A stretch of DNA of 64,000 bases, taken from NCBI RefSeq assembly GCF_029852145.1, contig NC_079971.1:8921697-8985696 (forward strand). The letters are read 5' to 3'. Under the pieces are notes generated by a model that worked only from the letters and a program-made list of their open reading frames with translations, did no database searches and was not told where the DNA came from. This DNA is from Microplitis mediator. Its lineage: Eukaryota > Arthropoda > Insecta > Hymenoptera > Braconidae. A program made the translations under genes and the position numbers. This document shows, one piece after another, positions 1 through 11,073 of the stretch; the stretch's first letter is position 1; each line of letters opens with the position of its first letter.

Positions 1-200
1 TTTTTGCCTCAATGTCCCATTTTGCCCCGCCCCCCACCCAAACGCATTTCATCTTCAAAATTATGGGGGGGGGGCCCATTTTGCCTCAGTGGCCCTTTTT
101 GGCTCAGTGGCTTATTTCGCCCCTCTCCCCACCCAAATACTTTTCATCTTCAAAATTTTAGGGGACCCATTTTGCCCCCCCCCTCCCCTATGTATATATG
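1..200. repeat. Degenerate tandem repeat, C/G-rich
   Basis: About two and a half copies of a roughly 85-110 bp unit. Each has a 'CCCATTTTGCC' segment, a 'CCCACCCAAA' segment and then 'TTTCATCTTCAAAATT' followed by a G run. The small open frame across it is repeat-derived. The left edge is cut by the window. Confidence 0.6.
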
Positions 201-234
201 TATATGTATAATTGAAATAAATGTATATGATCAC

Positions 235-440
235 TCAACAAAAATACACCGAGTAACATGGAACGGTGTAAAAGAAGTAGATTACACCGGGTTATGATTA
301 CACGGATGGAAAATTTACACCGAGAGAAGTTTTACACCGATATTTTACACTACACGACCGTGTAAAGTCCTCCGGGTCTAATTTTTACACCGTAATATTT
401 TACAGTGTATGGTCACTGGTCTGACAATTAGTCAGGTGTA
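235..440. repeat. Motif array (TTTACACCG, both orientations)
   Basis: Short stretches of TTTACACCG / CGGTGTAAA recur about ten times in both orientations over 200 bp, with no reading frame. The organisation matches the internal parts of the inverted-repeat elements elsewhere in the window, but I could not define its ends. Related ACACCGGTGT and GTGTATAC arrays lie near 24000-24440 and 27460-27650. Confidence 0.55.
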
Positions 441-1429
441 ATCACATTCGATTACATATATATACCTTTTTTTTAATTTAGTACTTTGAATCAAAAAAAT
501 TTTTATTTATTAATAAAATTAAATAAAGTAATGATATATAGAACTCTATTATTGCTCTGATTGAAAGGAATAAATTTATTAAATTTATTTTTTCCCGCTA
601 CTATATTCAAGCACCTTCGCGTGCACCCAAAAAATTATACAGACCTGATGTTTACATCTGTCAAAATAAAAAGTTACTAAATGGCGAATATTGTGTTGAA
701 ATTTATTAAAGAAACTACGCTCGACTGGGTATTTATAATTACTGTAAGTAATTTTTTTAATATTCTACGAGTTTATAAAATTGCTTGTACGAAGCCCTTT
801 TTTTGATAAATATTATAATTTTTTTTTACTTACTTATAGAAAATAAATGTGATATTGACAGGTCAAGGTCAATGAATATATTATTTTTCAATCTCGGGTT
901 TTAGATTTTTGTAGTATTAGCTAATGATTTCAAAAAAATATATAAATTTTTTCATGCATTTAAAAATTAACATATGTTGCATTTTATTACTTTAAATAAT
1001 TTTAATTTAATTTTAAAGTTTTGCAGCTCTAGTACTTTTTTTAGAGCGGCTGGCGGCCACCAGGCGGCGCCACATTTTTTGGAAAAAAGTGGGGGGCACC
1101 CTCGAAGCATGGCCTTAAAGTCTAGTATGTTTTTAACCTTCATATGATTTGAATATAAGCTTTCAATTTTTTTAATCAAATTTTATTTTATTCCACTGTC
1201 TACGTGTACTTGAACGTGAAATATTTAACAAGAAATGTATGTAAAAATTTTTATTAATTTTCTTTGAATTAAAAATGTTTTACATTGTGAAAATTAATTA
1301 AATTGTTTTCAATTACTTTCATTTTTTATGTTATTAATATAATGTTTAAATGTGTGTTTTTTCATAACAGTATTAATTATTTTATTGGAAATATGATTTT
1401 ATACATTTTTTAATCGTTATTCAGCAATC
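441..1429. other. Upstream flank of perilipin, no gene seen
   Basis: AT-rich sequence without a convincing reading frame. A 3' splice site (ttattcag) lies at 1417-1424, six bases before the perilipin ATG. The 5' untranslated region is therefore probably interrupted, with a non-coding first exon and promoter somewhere to the left. I could not place them. Confidence 0.4.
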
Positions 1430-1750
1430 ATGACAGACCAAGTGCAAAGTCCAAGTGGCGTACCGCATCTTGAAGTACTCGATCGTGTAAAAAATATTCC
1501 TGCTGTTCATACGGCAATTGAGAAAACTGGCTCAACTTACTCATATTTGAAAGGATCACATCAACTTATTAATTGGGCATTGAGTTATGCAGAAGCTGGA
1601 TTGCACTTTGCAACAGCATCTGCAGCTCCAATTGCTGTTCCTCTTGCTAAAAAATTTGAGGGCCAAATTAATACGGTAGATCAGAAATTGTGTAAAGGGC
1701 TCGATATTGTCGTACAAACAGTTCCTATCTTTAACCAACCAACTCAAGAG
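1430..1750 (+). CDS. Lsd-2: Perilipin exon 1
   Basis: Contains the start codon and 107 codons, ending ...PTQE in phase 0 before a GT donor (gtagtattc). The open frame runs on only 45 bases into the intron. The acceptor just upstream (ttattcag, 1417-1424) implies that this is not the first transcribed exon. Confidence 0.85.
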
Positions 1751-4508
1751 GTAGTATTCGTTATTTTTTTTTTATTTTACTACGAGGTTAAATAGTTCAT
1801 TAAGGGGGGGGGGGGGGGGGGGAGGTAGGGTTTTAAAGGCGAAAAAAAGCATATTATTGTGACTTTTTCCCGGCAAGATGAGTAATATAATTTCATTAAA
1901 CTTAACCACATATTATTGTACAACTTTTAAAGAATATCAGAAAAAATTTTCAACGAAAAATATTGATTAATAAGCTGGTGACGTTGAATCTCCGGAGGCG
2001 CCTCGAAAAAAAGTCGTTTTACGGTGAATATCATAACTCGTTACCGGATCATCGGAAAAAAATAATTGATATGCATTTTTAAGTTGATGTATTTCTCGAG
2101 GTAACCATGAAGAGTTTTTTTTTTTTTTTTTTTTTTTCGATTTTTTGCAGCACTTGGAAGTGAAAAACGCGATACTAGCTCAGAAAATCGCGGTTAATTT
2201 GTTATTAAAAAAATGAAAAACAAAAAAAAACTCTTAGTAGTTACCTGTTGATTTATGTGAAGAAGTAATGTTCAAATTTTCAAAGGGATCGGTTCAGTAC
2301 ATTTTGAGTTATGATGTTCGCGGACTTTAAAAATAACGTTTTCGGGAAAATCCATTTAAAGTTTTTTATTCGTGAAAATTTGAAATAAACTATCAATCAA
2401 AGAATATGAATTTTTATACTTATATTGAGTCATCAGTTTACATCCTTCGAAAGACACACAGTCGGAGAAAGGGATTCGGAAGAACAAAGAAAATTGCAGC
2501 TGATTTCTACTAGGGGTATGTAGGGGCAGGTCGGGCAGGTATAAAAATCAGGTATACCGGCCGGTCATTTAAAACACTGTAACTCCGTTAGTTTTACTCG
2601 GATTGATTTAAAATTTGTACACAATATTCTTGACATATTGCTCATTCAGAAAAAAAATTGAAAAAAAAAATTTAAAAACCCTACCCCCTCCCCTTAAGAA
2701 AAAGAATCTAATAGTAATAATATTCTCTGGTAGATACGAATTACGTTACTTTACCGCAATGTACGGCAATACGTTAATTTTACAATATAATACGGTATTT
2801 TACAGTGAATTACGGCAAAATACGGCAATTTGCCGTAATTGGTGGCACTTTGACCGTAAGCACTGTATGTTTTTGTATCTTCACAGTGCAATACTTCACT
2901 TTAAGGTAAAATACCGCAGGCTTGCCGCAATTTTACGGTGAATTACCGTACTTTCTCCGTAGATTACTAGACTTTACCGCAAATGCCGTAATTCTTCCGA
3001 ATACCGTAAATTACCGTAATTCGGATCCACCAGGGTTGATAGCATTTATACTAAAATTACTTTGTAAAGATTTATGATGCAGCGAGGAACGTCATGAATA
3101 GTTCTCTTCAACCAACAATTGATAAATTACTTGTAGCTAAAGAATCAGCAACACATCAAGCAAATGTAATAAAAAAAATAAGTGTCGATAAAGCCAATGA
3201 ACTTTTGAATAACCATTATGGTGATTTGGCAGTACAGAGTATAGACAACACAAGCGTTCTCGTTAATAAATTGATCGATTATTATTTCCCTCCTATTGGA
3301 GAAGAAGAAACCCAACCAGGTAAACTATAGTTAAGTCTGCAAAAGAATGGGCTTTTTGTCCCACTATTTTTCTATAATTAAGTCATTACTGCGCATGCTC
3401 GTTAGTGCAAAGTCATGGACTTCATCATAATAGCGAAGTAGTAGGAGGAAAGCTCATTCTTTGGCAGACTTAAGGACGTTCTTGCGCGACTCGTGAGTCA
3501 AAAATGAGGGCTAACATTTTTAAATTTAATTCCAAGGCTATTAAATTTTTGAAAATATTTCAATTTTTAAATAATTTATCAATTTTTTTGAACTTTCAAA
3601 AATATTTATATAACAGTTGTTGTAAAAAATGTAAATTTCTCAATTAGACATTACTTCGACTTAAATTTTTTTTGTCATAATAAATTCAGCAGTATCGCCT
3701 TTTCTAAATCTCAATGTTTACATATGTATGTCAATTAATACACATCATGGATAATAAAAATAAGAATAATTATTATCATGTGAGAAATGATCATGTTTTT
3801 TTTTAAAGGAAATTTGTTTAAGGGCATTCTCAGACAGTGCCCCCCACTTTTTAAAAATATAAAATTACTTTCAACTGTCATAACCGTATTAAAATTTTAT
3901 TAATTAATTAAAAAAGATCGATAACATACTTTGAAATTTTCAAGAACGATAATTATTGATTCGTTCGTGCCAAAAATATATAATTTTAATTTCCATCTAA
4001 TAGTAAGTCTGACGCAAGAACGTCCTTAACTACATATTTTTTAGTTCTTATGAAACTGTTTTAACTCAATAATTTATAAAATTTATTGAGAACATATTGA
4101 GTTGAATATTTTTTCTATTTTTCATTCCTCATAACTTCATTTTGTACCGTAAAATAAATAATTATCTAATTATCATGTAAAGAAATCATTGTAATTTAAA
4201 AAATTCATTATTTCACAAACCATAAAAATTCGTGATAACTAGTAATTAAAACAATAAATTATTTTAATCCAGCTCCAGTATCAGCAGATGAAAATAAAGT
4301 GTTACACGCCGTGCAAACTATTGGTCAATTGTCATCTAAAACTGCCAATCGTATTTTTCATTCTGTCTCAGCTCAGTTAAAAACTATTCAAAAACAAGAT
4401 GTAGCTACGTACATATCGAGCGTTGTTTCAATACTTCATTTGACTCATTTTCTCAATCTTGCAAAAGAAATTAGCAACCCGACTATATCTTCAGATAATG
4501 AAAATTGA
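1430..4508 (+). CDS. Lsd-2: Perilipin / lipid storage droplet protein (Lsd-2-like)
   Basis: Three coding exons, 1430-1750, 3070-3319 and 4273-4508, give a 268-residue protein. Perilipins coat cytosolic lipid droplets and control lipase access. The N-terminal PAT region is clear: 'PHLEVLDRVKNIPAV' near residues 12-26, followed by the usual 'YAEAG' and 'LCKGLDI' segments and 'EIYDAARNVM' across the first junction. Phases agree: exon 1 ends in phase 0 before gtagta, exon 2 ends in phase 1 before gtaaac, and exon 3 opens after ttaatccag and completes an Ala codon. The protein is shorter than the roughly 350 residues usual for fly Lsd-2, and the C-terminus is simple and polar. Both introns are mostly transposon sequence. 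The family is clear; the choice of Lsd-2 over Lsd-1 is a judgement. The gene converges on NDUFB6. Confidence 0.85.
1804..2693. mobile_element. Fold-back element with TTAA target duplication (intron 1)
   Basis: Flanked by TTAA at 1800-1803 and 2694-2697. The ends are inverted: a long G run with AGGTAGGGTTTTAAA on the left, and TTTAAAAACCCTACCCCCT on the right. It is 890 bp and non-coding. The TTAA target points to a piggyBac- or Kolobok-type mobiliser, which is inference from the target alone. Confidence 0.75.
2725..3035. mobile_element. MITE, CTCTGGTAG ends, TT duplication, TACGGTAA motif array
   Basis: 311 bp in perilipin intron 1. The left end CTCTGGTAGAT and right end ATCCACCAGGG are inverted copies with few mismatches, and TT flanks both sides (2723-2724, 3036-3037). 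The interior is almost entirely short TACGGTAA / TTACCGTA words in both orientations. The right end lies 34 bp before the exon 2 splice junction. Confidence 0.75.
3070..3319 (+). CDS. Lsd-2: Perilipin exon 2
   Basis: Opens after ttgtaaag with ATT TAT GAT (Ile-Tyr-Asp), directly continuing the phase-0 end of exon 1, and ends CCA G before gtaaac (phase 1). A nearer AG at 3081-3082 was rejected because its phase does not fit and it would lose the conserved IYDAA residues. Confidence 0.8.
3335..3469. mobile_element. Small TTAA-flanked MITE (GTCTGC ends)
   Basis: 135 bp in perilipin intron 2, between TTAA at 3331-3334 and TTAA at 3470-3473. Left end GTCTGCAAAAGAATGGGC; right end is its inverted counterpart, GCTCATTCTTTGGCAGAC. 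No coding capacity. Confidence 0.75.
3474..4025. mobile_element. TTAA-flanked MITE (GGACGTTCTTGCG ends)
   Basis: 552 bp in perilipin intron 2. The left end GGACGTTCTTGCG is matched by an exact inverted CGCAAGAACGTCC on the right, with TTAA at 3470-3473 and 4026-4029. The left TTAA is shared with the preceding element, so one inserted beside or into the target duplication of the other. Confidence 0.8.
4273..4508 (+). CDS. Lsd-2: Perilipin exon 3 (terminal)
   Basis: Begins after ttttaatccag. The first two bases complete an Ala codon with the last G of exon 2. It encodes 78 residues, ending ...SSDNEN then TGA. The predicted helical stretch with TIGQLSSKTANRIF and STISSVV-like segments suits the lipid-binding helices of the family. 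Confidence 0.8.
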
Positions 4509-4647
4509 TTTACATTCAATTAAACTAATGATTTTTTTTTCTTCATTCTTTATATTCTACAATTTTATTCGTTAAAGCTGCCTTTTCAATTTTCTACTGT
4601 CGGAATTTTTTATAACGCCATGAGTAATACAATTATAAAAATATTAT

Positions 4648-4653
4648 AATAAA
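4648..4653 (+). terminator. Perilipin polyadenylation signal
   Basis: Canonical AATAAA 140 bases after the perilipin stop codon and before the convergent NDUFB6 gene. It is the first such hexamer downstream. Confidence 0.5.
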
Positions 4654-4955
4654 GTAAGAAAAATGTTGAAAATTTATACTGTTATTAAAAATTGTTTTAG
4701 CATTGAAAAAGTAAAAAGTATGAAATGTGTACACTTACTCAAAATTTAGTTAAATATGATCATTCAAAACTGTCGGTTGAAATAAGATTGAAAGAAAAAT
4801 ATTGATGTAATGATTTTTATATAATTGTGTACTATATAAATATAATAGTTAAATATGAGAATAACCAATGAATCTTAATTTATAACATTTTTTTATATTA
4901 ATATTTTTAATTACTAAATACACTATTAATTTAAACATAGGGTTATGAAAAAACT

Positions 4956-5450
4956 TTATATTGGAGATTTATCAAAGCCATAATTGGCATATTCACGATC
5001 AGTTTTAGTTTGATAATTAGGATATCCCGGAAAATCAGGAAGCACAATAGGTCTCGATTTGTCAAGTCTCCACCCACTTTTTGTCGTCCAGTCACCTTGA
5101 TTGTATTTGAAATAGTAAACGGCTGAATAAAGAAACAAAATTCCAAAAAAAGATTTGCTAATTAAGTGTCGACAGAAATAGGCAACATCTGGACCATATT
5201 TTGGTAATAGGGCATTTTCAAGTTTGTCAAGAGGAGCACGATAAAATCTTCTGAGAGGATTGTAACGTTGTTTATAATACTCTGGATTGTATACAGGCTC
5301 ATCTGGAGCTAGATGTTGATCTTTTAACCATTGAGCACGCCATGCTCGTTCTTCATCTGTCATGCCCAAAAGACGTTCTCGTTCACGAACCAAACGTCCA
5401 GCAATGGGCATGGGTTTCACCCCACTCGTTTGTGATTCAACACTCTTCAT
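4956..5450 (-). CDS. NDUFB6: NADH dehydrogenase 1 beta subcomplex subunit 6 (B17)
   Basis: Uninterrupted 164-codon coding region for an accessory subunit of mitochondrial complex I, located in the membrane arm. The family signature is clear: 'MTDEERAWRAQWLKDQHL' at residues 30-47, followed by Pro-rich 'PDEPV'. One hydrophobic segment near residues 98-115 (SKSFFGILFLYSAVYYF) is the single membrane helix expected for B17. A polar, aromatic C-terminal tail faces the intermembrane space in the family. The start is the first ATG. A 3' splice site lies 31 bases upstream on this strand (AG at 5481-5482), so a 5' untranslated intron is likely. The 3' end converges on perilipin; ATTAAA on this strand at 4906-4911 may serve polyadenylation. 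Confidence 0.9.
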   Translation of the reverse strand: MKSVESQTSGVKPMPIAGRLVRERERLLGMTDEERAWRAQWLKDQHLAPDEPVYNPEYYKQRYNPLRRFYRAPLDKLENALLPKYGPDVAYFCRHLISKSFFGILFLYSAVYYFKYNQGDWTTKSGWRLDKSRPIVLPDFPGYPNYQTKTDREYANYGFDKSPI

Positions 5451-5631
5451 TGTTTGATTTATTTAAGACTGCTACGATTCCTAAAATTATAAATAGATAA
5501 ACTTATTTCTTGTACTAATTCACTTAACTAATTAAAAAAAAATATTGAAAAATCCAAAAGTGCACACCTTAATCGCTTAATTTATTTAGTCATTAACTTT
5601 TTTTTTATAATTTCATAATATTATAATATGA

Positions 5632-6064
5632 TTCGTTCTTGCGGCAATCGAAAGAGTTTGTTGGCCGTTAACTTTTTTGAAAATATCAGATCATTTGATC
5701 GAGTAGACTTAAAGGTGTTTGAGAATTACAAAAAAAAAAAAATTTTTTTTTCTAGTTTTTTTTAATTTCTCGGAAGCAATTCAAACGATTAACTCCGACA
5801 TCTAATCAGAACTAGGACTCAATAAAACACGTTGATTGCCGCCTTAACCATCTCAATCGGCTTATTTGTTCGAGAGATATAGTCGGAAAAAGAAATGTTA
5901 AAAATCGGTTTTTTAGGAATATCATTGAAAGGTCTAAATCAAACATTTCCAAAGTTTAATCAGCTCTATAATTCAATGAAAAGTTCCGATTACCACCTCT
6001 AACATCAAAATCAATTTATTAGTTGAAAAGATATCGGCCTCGAAAAGTTAAAAAAATAACATTT
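5632..6064 (-). repeat. Dispersed repeat family R (GATATCTC / ACCGATT units)
   Basis: Contains inverted forms of phrases found repeatedly in the window: 'GGCAATCGAAAGAG', 'ATCATTTGATCGAGTAGA', and sets describing a GAGATAT site, a Gly-poor non-coding core and TTTTTTCGG. Related copies lie at 10660-11640, 33190-33987, 45010-46130 and 52160-52710. It has no coding frame. The units are about 145 bp where tandem. Confidence 0.6.
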
Positions 6065-6359
6065 TATGTAATTTTTCCCAAATAAATCATAATATAATGT
6101 ACTATAATGTATTCAAAATCATACCAACTATTTGTCTTTATGATCTCTTTCGATCACCACGTAATGTAATGTAACTCATTCATCAGTTTATATAATATTC
6201 TCAATAAAAAAATTGAAAAAACACCGTTTTCAATATTTTTCTTGAATGTCTCATGTATTAACGCTTGATATGAATTAGAAATCATTTAAATTCTTACTTT
6301 GATCACTTGTATTGATTTCTGCCTGAATATAGTTTTTTCTTATTTAACATAATCGTGGA

Positions 6360-7738
6360 GGCAAGATAATAACTCTATTCTTTACTTCTTTATTCGTAAG
6401 TATCTCTATTATATACTAAATAGGTCTATTCCATAATAAATCTATACGTAAATAACACTATTCCTAAAAAACTCTCTTCTTAAATAATTATATTCCTAAA
6501 AAATATTTATTATTAATTTTTTCAATTCTTATATATCTTTATTCTTAAATAACTCTATTCGTCAATTTTACCATTCTTAAAATTTCTCTATTTTTAAATA
6601 TCTCTATTCCTAAATATCTCTATTCGTTAATGTCTCTATTCCTTAATATCTTTCTTACACATAACGAATATACATTATAAGTTGCAATAAAAACGGATGT
6701 AAAATATATAAAAAAAATTTTTCTTCATATTGCAAGAACTGAAACAAACGAAAAATTATTTGAGCTGTACACTTGCTCCAGGCTGGATTACCAAGTGCTC
6801 TAGCTGTCATGGACGTCTAAGATGGCCAGCTCCTTCTTTTTTTTTGTTAAAAGAAAAAGTCGTTACTATTAAAAAATTAAACTATCAATTCAGAATATCA
6901 ATAACTAATTAAGTATTATAAATATGTGTAATAAATTAAGTGTACAGCTCAATTAATTATTTCTGTTCCACAATTTTTTCTTTCAACATAAAAAAGGAGT
7001 AGCTGGCCATCTTAGACGTCAATGAAAGCTTGAGCACTTGGTACTCTAGCCTGGACCAAGAGCACAGTCCAAATAATTTATTTATTCCAGTATTATTTTT
7101 TTGTTAAGCAAGGAAAAGCTGGAGCTGGCAATCTTAGACGTCTATGACAGCTAGAGCACTTGGTAATCCAGCCTGGAGCAAGTGTACAGCTCAAATATTT
7201 TTTTTTTTGTTTCAGATCTTGCAATATGAAGAAAAATTTTTTTTATATATTTTACATTCGTTTTTATTGCAACCCTGGTGGAAATTTTTGTGACTTCTGT
7301 TTTAAAAACTTAATTCTAGAGTTCTCAAGACTTTTTCAGAGTTCTAAAGACTTTTTCAGACATAAGTCCGAAAAATTTTCACCAGGGAACTTATTATGTA
7401 TATTCGCTATGTGTAAGAAAGATATTAAGGAATAGAGACATTTACGAATAGAGATATTTAGGATTAGAGATATTTAAGAATAGAAATATTTAGGAATAGA
7501 TATATTTAAAAATAGAGAAATTTTAAGAATGGTAAAATTGACGAATAGTTATTTAAGAATAAAGATATATAAGAATTGAAAAAATTATGAATAAATATTT
7601 TTTAGGAATATATAATTATTTGAGAAGAGAGTTTTTTAGGAATAGTGTTATTTACGTATAAATTTATTATAGAATTGACCTATTTGGTATAGAGATATTT
7701 ACGAATACAGAAGTAAAGAATAGAGTTATTATCTTGCC
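6360..7738. mobile_element. Inverted-repeat element with 8-bp duplication, hAT-like
   Basis: The ends GGCAAGATAATAACTCTATT and its inverted copy are flanked by an exact 8-bp direct repeat ATCGTGGA (6352-6359 and 7739-7746). The arms (to about 6740, and from about 7395) are built of TCTCTATTCCTAAATA-type words. Inside the arms lies a second inverted pair, 6729-6835 and 7130-7240, with a third partial copy at 7003-7080. It is non-coding. An 8-bp duplication is typical of hAT elements, but the terminal bases are not the usual CAG, so the superfamily is uncertain. Confidence 0.8.
7273..7387. mobile_element. 115-bp MITE, CCCTGGTG ends, AA duplication (nested)
   Basis: CCCTGGTGGAAATTTTT at the left and its inverted copy AAAAATTTTCACCAGGG at the right, flanked by AA (7271-7272, 7388-7389). 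It lies inside the 8-bp-duplication element, so it is the younger of the two. The short internal words include AGACTTTTTCAGA repeated twice. Confidence 0.75.
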
Positions 7739-7746
7739 ATCGTGGA

Positions 7747-8868
7747 TAAATATTTAAAAAACGTTCATTCATTAATTATTTTCGATTCTGAAATTCCCAA
7801 TTTCAACATAAAACGTCACTCTTTTGAGCTTGAAAAGCTCATAAAAAAACATTAGAGCAAGGGTGTTTTCGAGGTCGTAGAGCTAGTCATTAAAAACTAC
7901 GAGGAAGTATTTTAAACAATTGATTACTTTTGAATCTTTCTAAATATCTCCATGAATCGAAATGTCTGTGTTATTTAGCTTTAAATAAATAATTTGAAAG
8001 TATTTGAAAACTGTAATATTTATGAATTTTCATGAATTTCCGTTTGAAACGTAATTCAATTATTATTGCGAGATTAAAGAGTATTTCAGTGTTTTTAAAA
8101 AATTTTATAATGTCGAATCGTCCCAAGTATTTCAACGACTAGAAAATTCCACTGCTACTTTGTGATTAAAAATTATCGTCAAGTATTTAGAGAATTGAAT
8201 AACTTGTCTCCGAAAATTATTGAATAACGGGTGCAATTCTGAAATTTTCAAAAGGCTTTGAAGCTTGAAAATGAAGAGGATTTATAGATTATTGAAGAAT
8301 TATTAAATTCCGAAATAAAAATATAATAAGTATTAAAAAAAAAAATTTAGTCTTTCCAAATCCTTTTTCTTAATCAGAGATATTCTGATTAATAAAACTA
8401 ATGATTTAAAGTTTCTAAGTAAGCCATATGAATTAGTAAATAATAATATTAATTTTGATAAGAGAATGTGAATCTTCGACAATAACTTTTAAAATTTTCA
8501 TAAATATTCACCATATCAACTACTCCAATCAACGAAATCAAGTAATCAAATTTAAATTAAAGTTCAAATATATTTAAAATATAGAAATATTACTAATATA
8601 GAAAAATCCATTACTGATGAAACTGTGAGGTTATGAAACATGTAATTTTAATTAAAAACGTATGAAAAAATAACATCATACAACAAGTAAGTATCAATGA
8701 TGGAAATATAAAAGTTAATAAATAAATCAACACCTCTAAAATCATTTTACAAAATTTATTACGTACCGAAATCTTCGTAACAAGTTTTTCCTTTGTTAAA
8801 TAACAATAAAAGTTTTTCACCTCTACTGGCTTCTAAATTAGTTGCTACTTGCTATATCCAGTATCCAA
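7747..8868. other. AT-rich sequence, nothing recognised
   Basis: Roughly 1.1 kb of A/T-rich sequence without a supported reading frame, RNA gene or clear terminal repeats. Confidence 0.3.
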
Positions 8869-10205
8869 CCCTGATAGCCACACTCTAAATATAATTAGTC
8901 AGTAAGTTCTGCAGTGAAAATTTACGGCTAACTTAACGACAAGTTTCTGGCAAGCCTTGGCTGGATAATACTTACGTGCAAGTCGAAGCAAATCTACTGC
9001 CGTCATCTGAATGTAATTTGACAGAAAAACTTGCCGTCAATTTTAAGTGAAACTTTCCATCAACTTAACGTCATTGTCTGACAGTAACACTTGCAGTCAA
9101 ATTGAATTCAAATTATAAACAATTTACTGTCAACTTAAAGGTAATTGTTTGCTCTCTAATACTTTCCTTCAAGTTAGCTTTAGAATACGGCAGCAGCTTA
9201 AAGTTAACTTGTGGATAAGGTGGCTATCAAGGCGGTATCATGCAAAGTGTAATTATCGACTGAGAATGTTCCAGATAGCGCTAATTTGTCCGCAACTTGA
9301 CGTATACTTGCAGCTGAACCTTTCCTAATAGCTCAGTTTGCTTGGGCAAAAGTTTACTGTACAAGAGTTTCGTTGAAAACTTGCTATTGAATTTGGCGTA
9401 AATTTACTGCCTGAATTAGAATGCAAATTCACTTCAAAAGTTGACTAGAAAAAAGTTGTCTTTAATTTTCAGGCAAATTTTATGTCAATTTATCGTTAAT
9501 TTGATTTGAAAAACTGTTAAGTATATTTTCACGCTCAAATTGTAGACAATTTTATGTATAAATTTGCTTACCTTCTGAAATGGTAAGAATGAACATTACC
9601 GACTGTTTTGTTTCGTAAAAGTTTATCTTTAAATAGAAAAAAAATTAACCGCAAATTTTGTACTTTCAACTTTTGCTGTGAAATTGTCTGCAAATTCCGG
9701 CAGCAGATTTTAGGTAATTTCAACATCAAATTACTGTCAATTTCAATGCAAAGTGGCTATTAGGGGTAACTCGTTAGCGTGAGTGAACCCCCTGATAGCC
9801 AGACTCTCTGATCAGAAAATTGGTGTACATTAGTTGCGACCAGCTTGACAACCAGTTGTTGACAACTTTCAGCTTTTGTAACTGTTGGCGACAAGTTGCT
9901 GCAGCATATTGTCGCTAGCTCGCTGCTAACTTGGCTATCAGGGAATAATTGATGGCAACTAGTCATCAAGTTGAATACAAAAAATGGTTGAGTAAGAAGT
10001 CTCCTAAAACTCAACGGAAACTTTCTCTTCCAAGTTCCTTTTCTATTGTAGCTGCAGATGACGGCAGTAGATTCGCATCAACTTGCACGCAACTTTTATC
10101 CAGCCAAGGCTTGCCAGAAACTTGTCGTCAAGTTAGCTGTAAATGTTTCACTGCAGAACTTGCTAAGCAATTATATTTAGAGTGTGGCGAGTGTGGCAAT
10201 CAGGG
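8869..10205. mobile_element. Inverted-repeat element, CCCTGATAGCCAC ends
   Basis: The outer 150 bp at the left (8869-9020) return inverted at the right (10053-10205), including 'GGCAAGCCTTGGCTGGATAA' forms and GACGGCAGTAGATT. The interior is dominated by AACTTGNCGTCAA-like words. The flanks do not show a clean duplication (AA left, TT right). Open frames across its right arm are not genes. Confidence 0.65.
9790..9943. mobile_element. Short nested MITE, CCCTGATAGCCA ends
   Basis: A 154-bp unit with CCCTGATAGCCAGACTC at the left and an inverted TTGGCTATCAGGG at the right. It lies inside the larger element of the same terminal family and is also made of CAACTTG-like words. An AA flank is possible on both sides if two extra C at the left belong to the element. 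Confidence 0.55.
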
Positions 10206-10344
10206 TTTATAGAAATGGCCTGAAATTTGCTGTCCGAATTTCCGGAAAATGACAGCAAAAGTAGGAAAGAAAAATTTGCGATTAATTTTTGCTCAATTTA
10301 GAGGAAACTTTTTACTAGAAAAAAAATATCGGTACTCTCTAAAT

Positions 10345-10600
10345 ATGGATTAGTGGAAATTTCATTAATTACGTTAGTGAAGCAGTATTCACTTCATAAT
10401 CAGTGTATTTATATAACAAATTAGTGAATTCTCACTAATAAATTTAGTACTGTAATTTTCACTAGCAAATTAGTGATTTTCACTACTGAACTAGCGATAT
10501 TTTCATAATTTCTACAAGTGAAACTGTTATTCACTTATTAATTGATGAATTTCACAATTTCAATAGTAACTTTAACCAGCAAATAATTAAATATTTTACT
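10345..10600. repeat. Motif array (TTAGTGAA, both orientations)
   Basis: Repeated TTAGTGA / TCACTAA words about every 20 bp. The ends are not defined. It is the same style of array as in the MITEs. Confidence 0.45.
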
Positions 10601-11073
10601 AGATATAAATATAATTAATAATTATGGTGCTATTTTTAGAAATTTTAATAAAAATTATCATTTATTTCCTCCACGATATCTCGCTAACGAATTGACCGAT
10701 TTTAATGGTTGAGGTGGTAATCGACGCGTTTTATTGAGTTCTAGAGCTAATTAGATTTTTAAATTGTTTGGTTGAGTCGTCTTGAAGATATTCGTAAATA
10801 ACTGTTTTTTACCATTTCTTTCTCCCGCGATATCTCTCAAACACTTCAACCGATTAAGCTGGTTGGGTCGGCAATCGACGCGTTTTATCAAATTCTAGAG
10901 CTGACTAGAATTTTAAAGTCGATCGTTATAATCGTTTTTGAGAAATCACTAAAAAACTTGAAAAAAACAATTTCTTTTTTTCGTAATTCGCCAATATTTT
11001 CGAGCTTACATGATCAAATGATCTGAAATTGTCAGGAAAGTTGATGGCCAACAAGCTCTTTCGATTTCCACCT

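Noticed and set aside
3081..3082. AG at 3081-3082 as the acceptor of perilipin exon 2
   Set aside because: The phase would not match exon 1, and conserved IYDAA residues would be lost; AG at 3068-3069 fits both.
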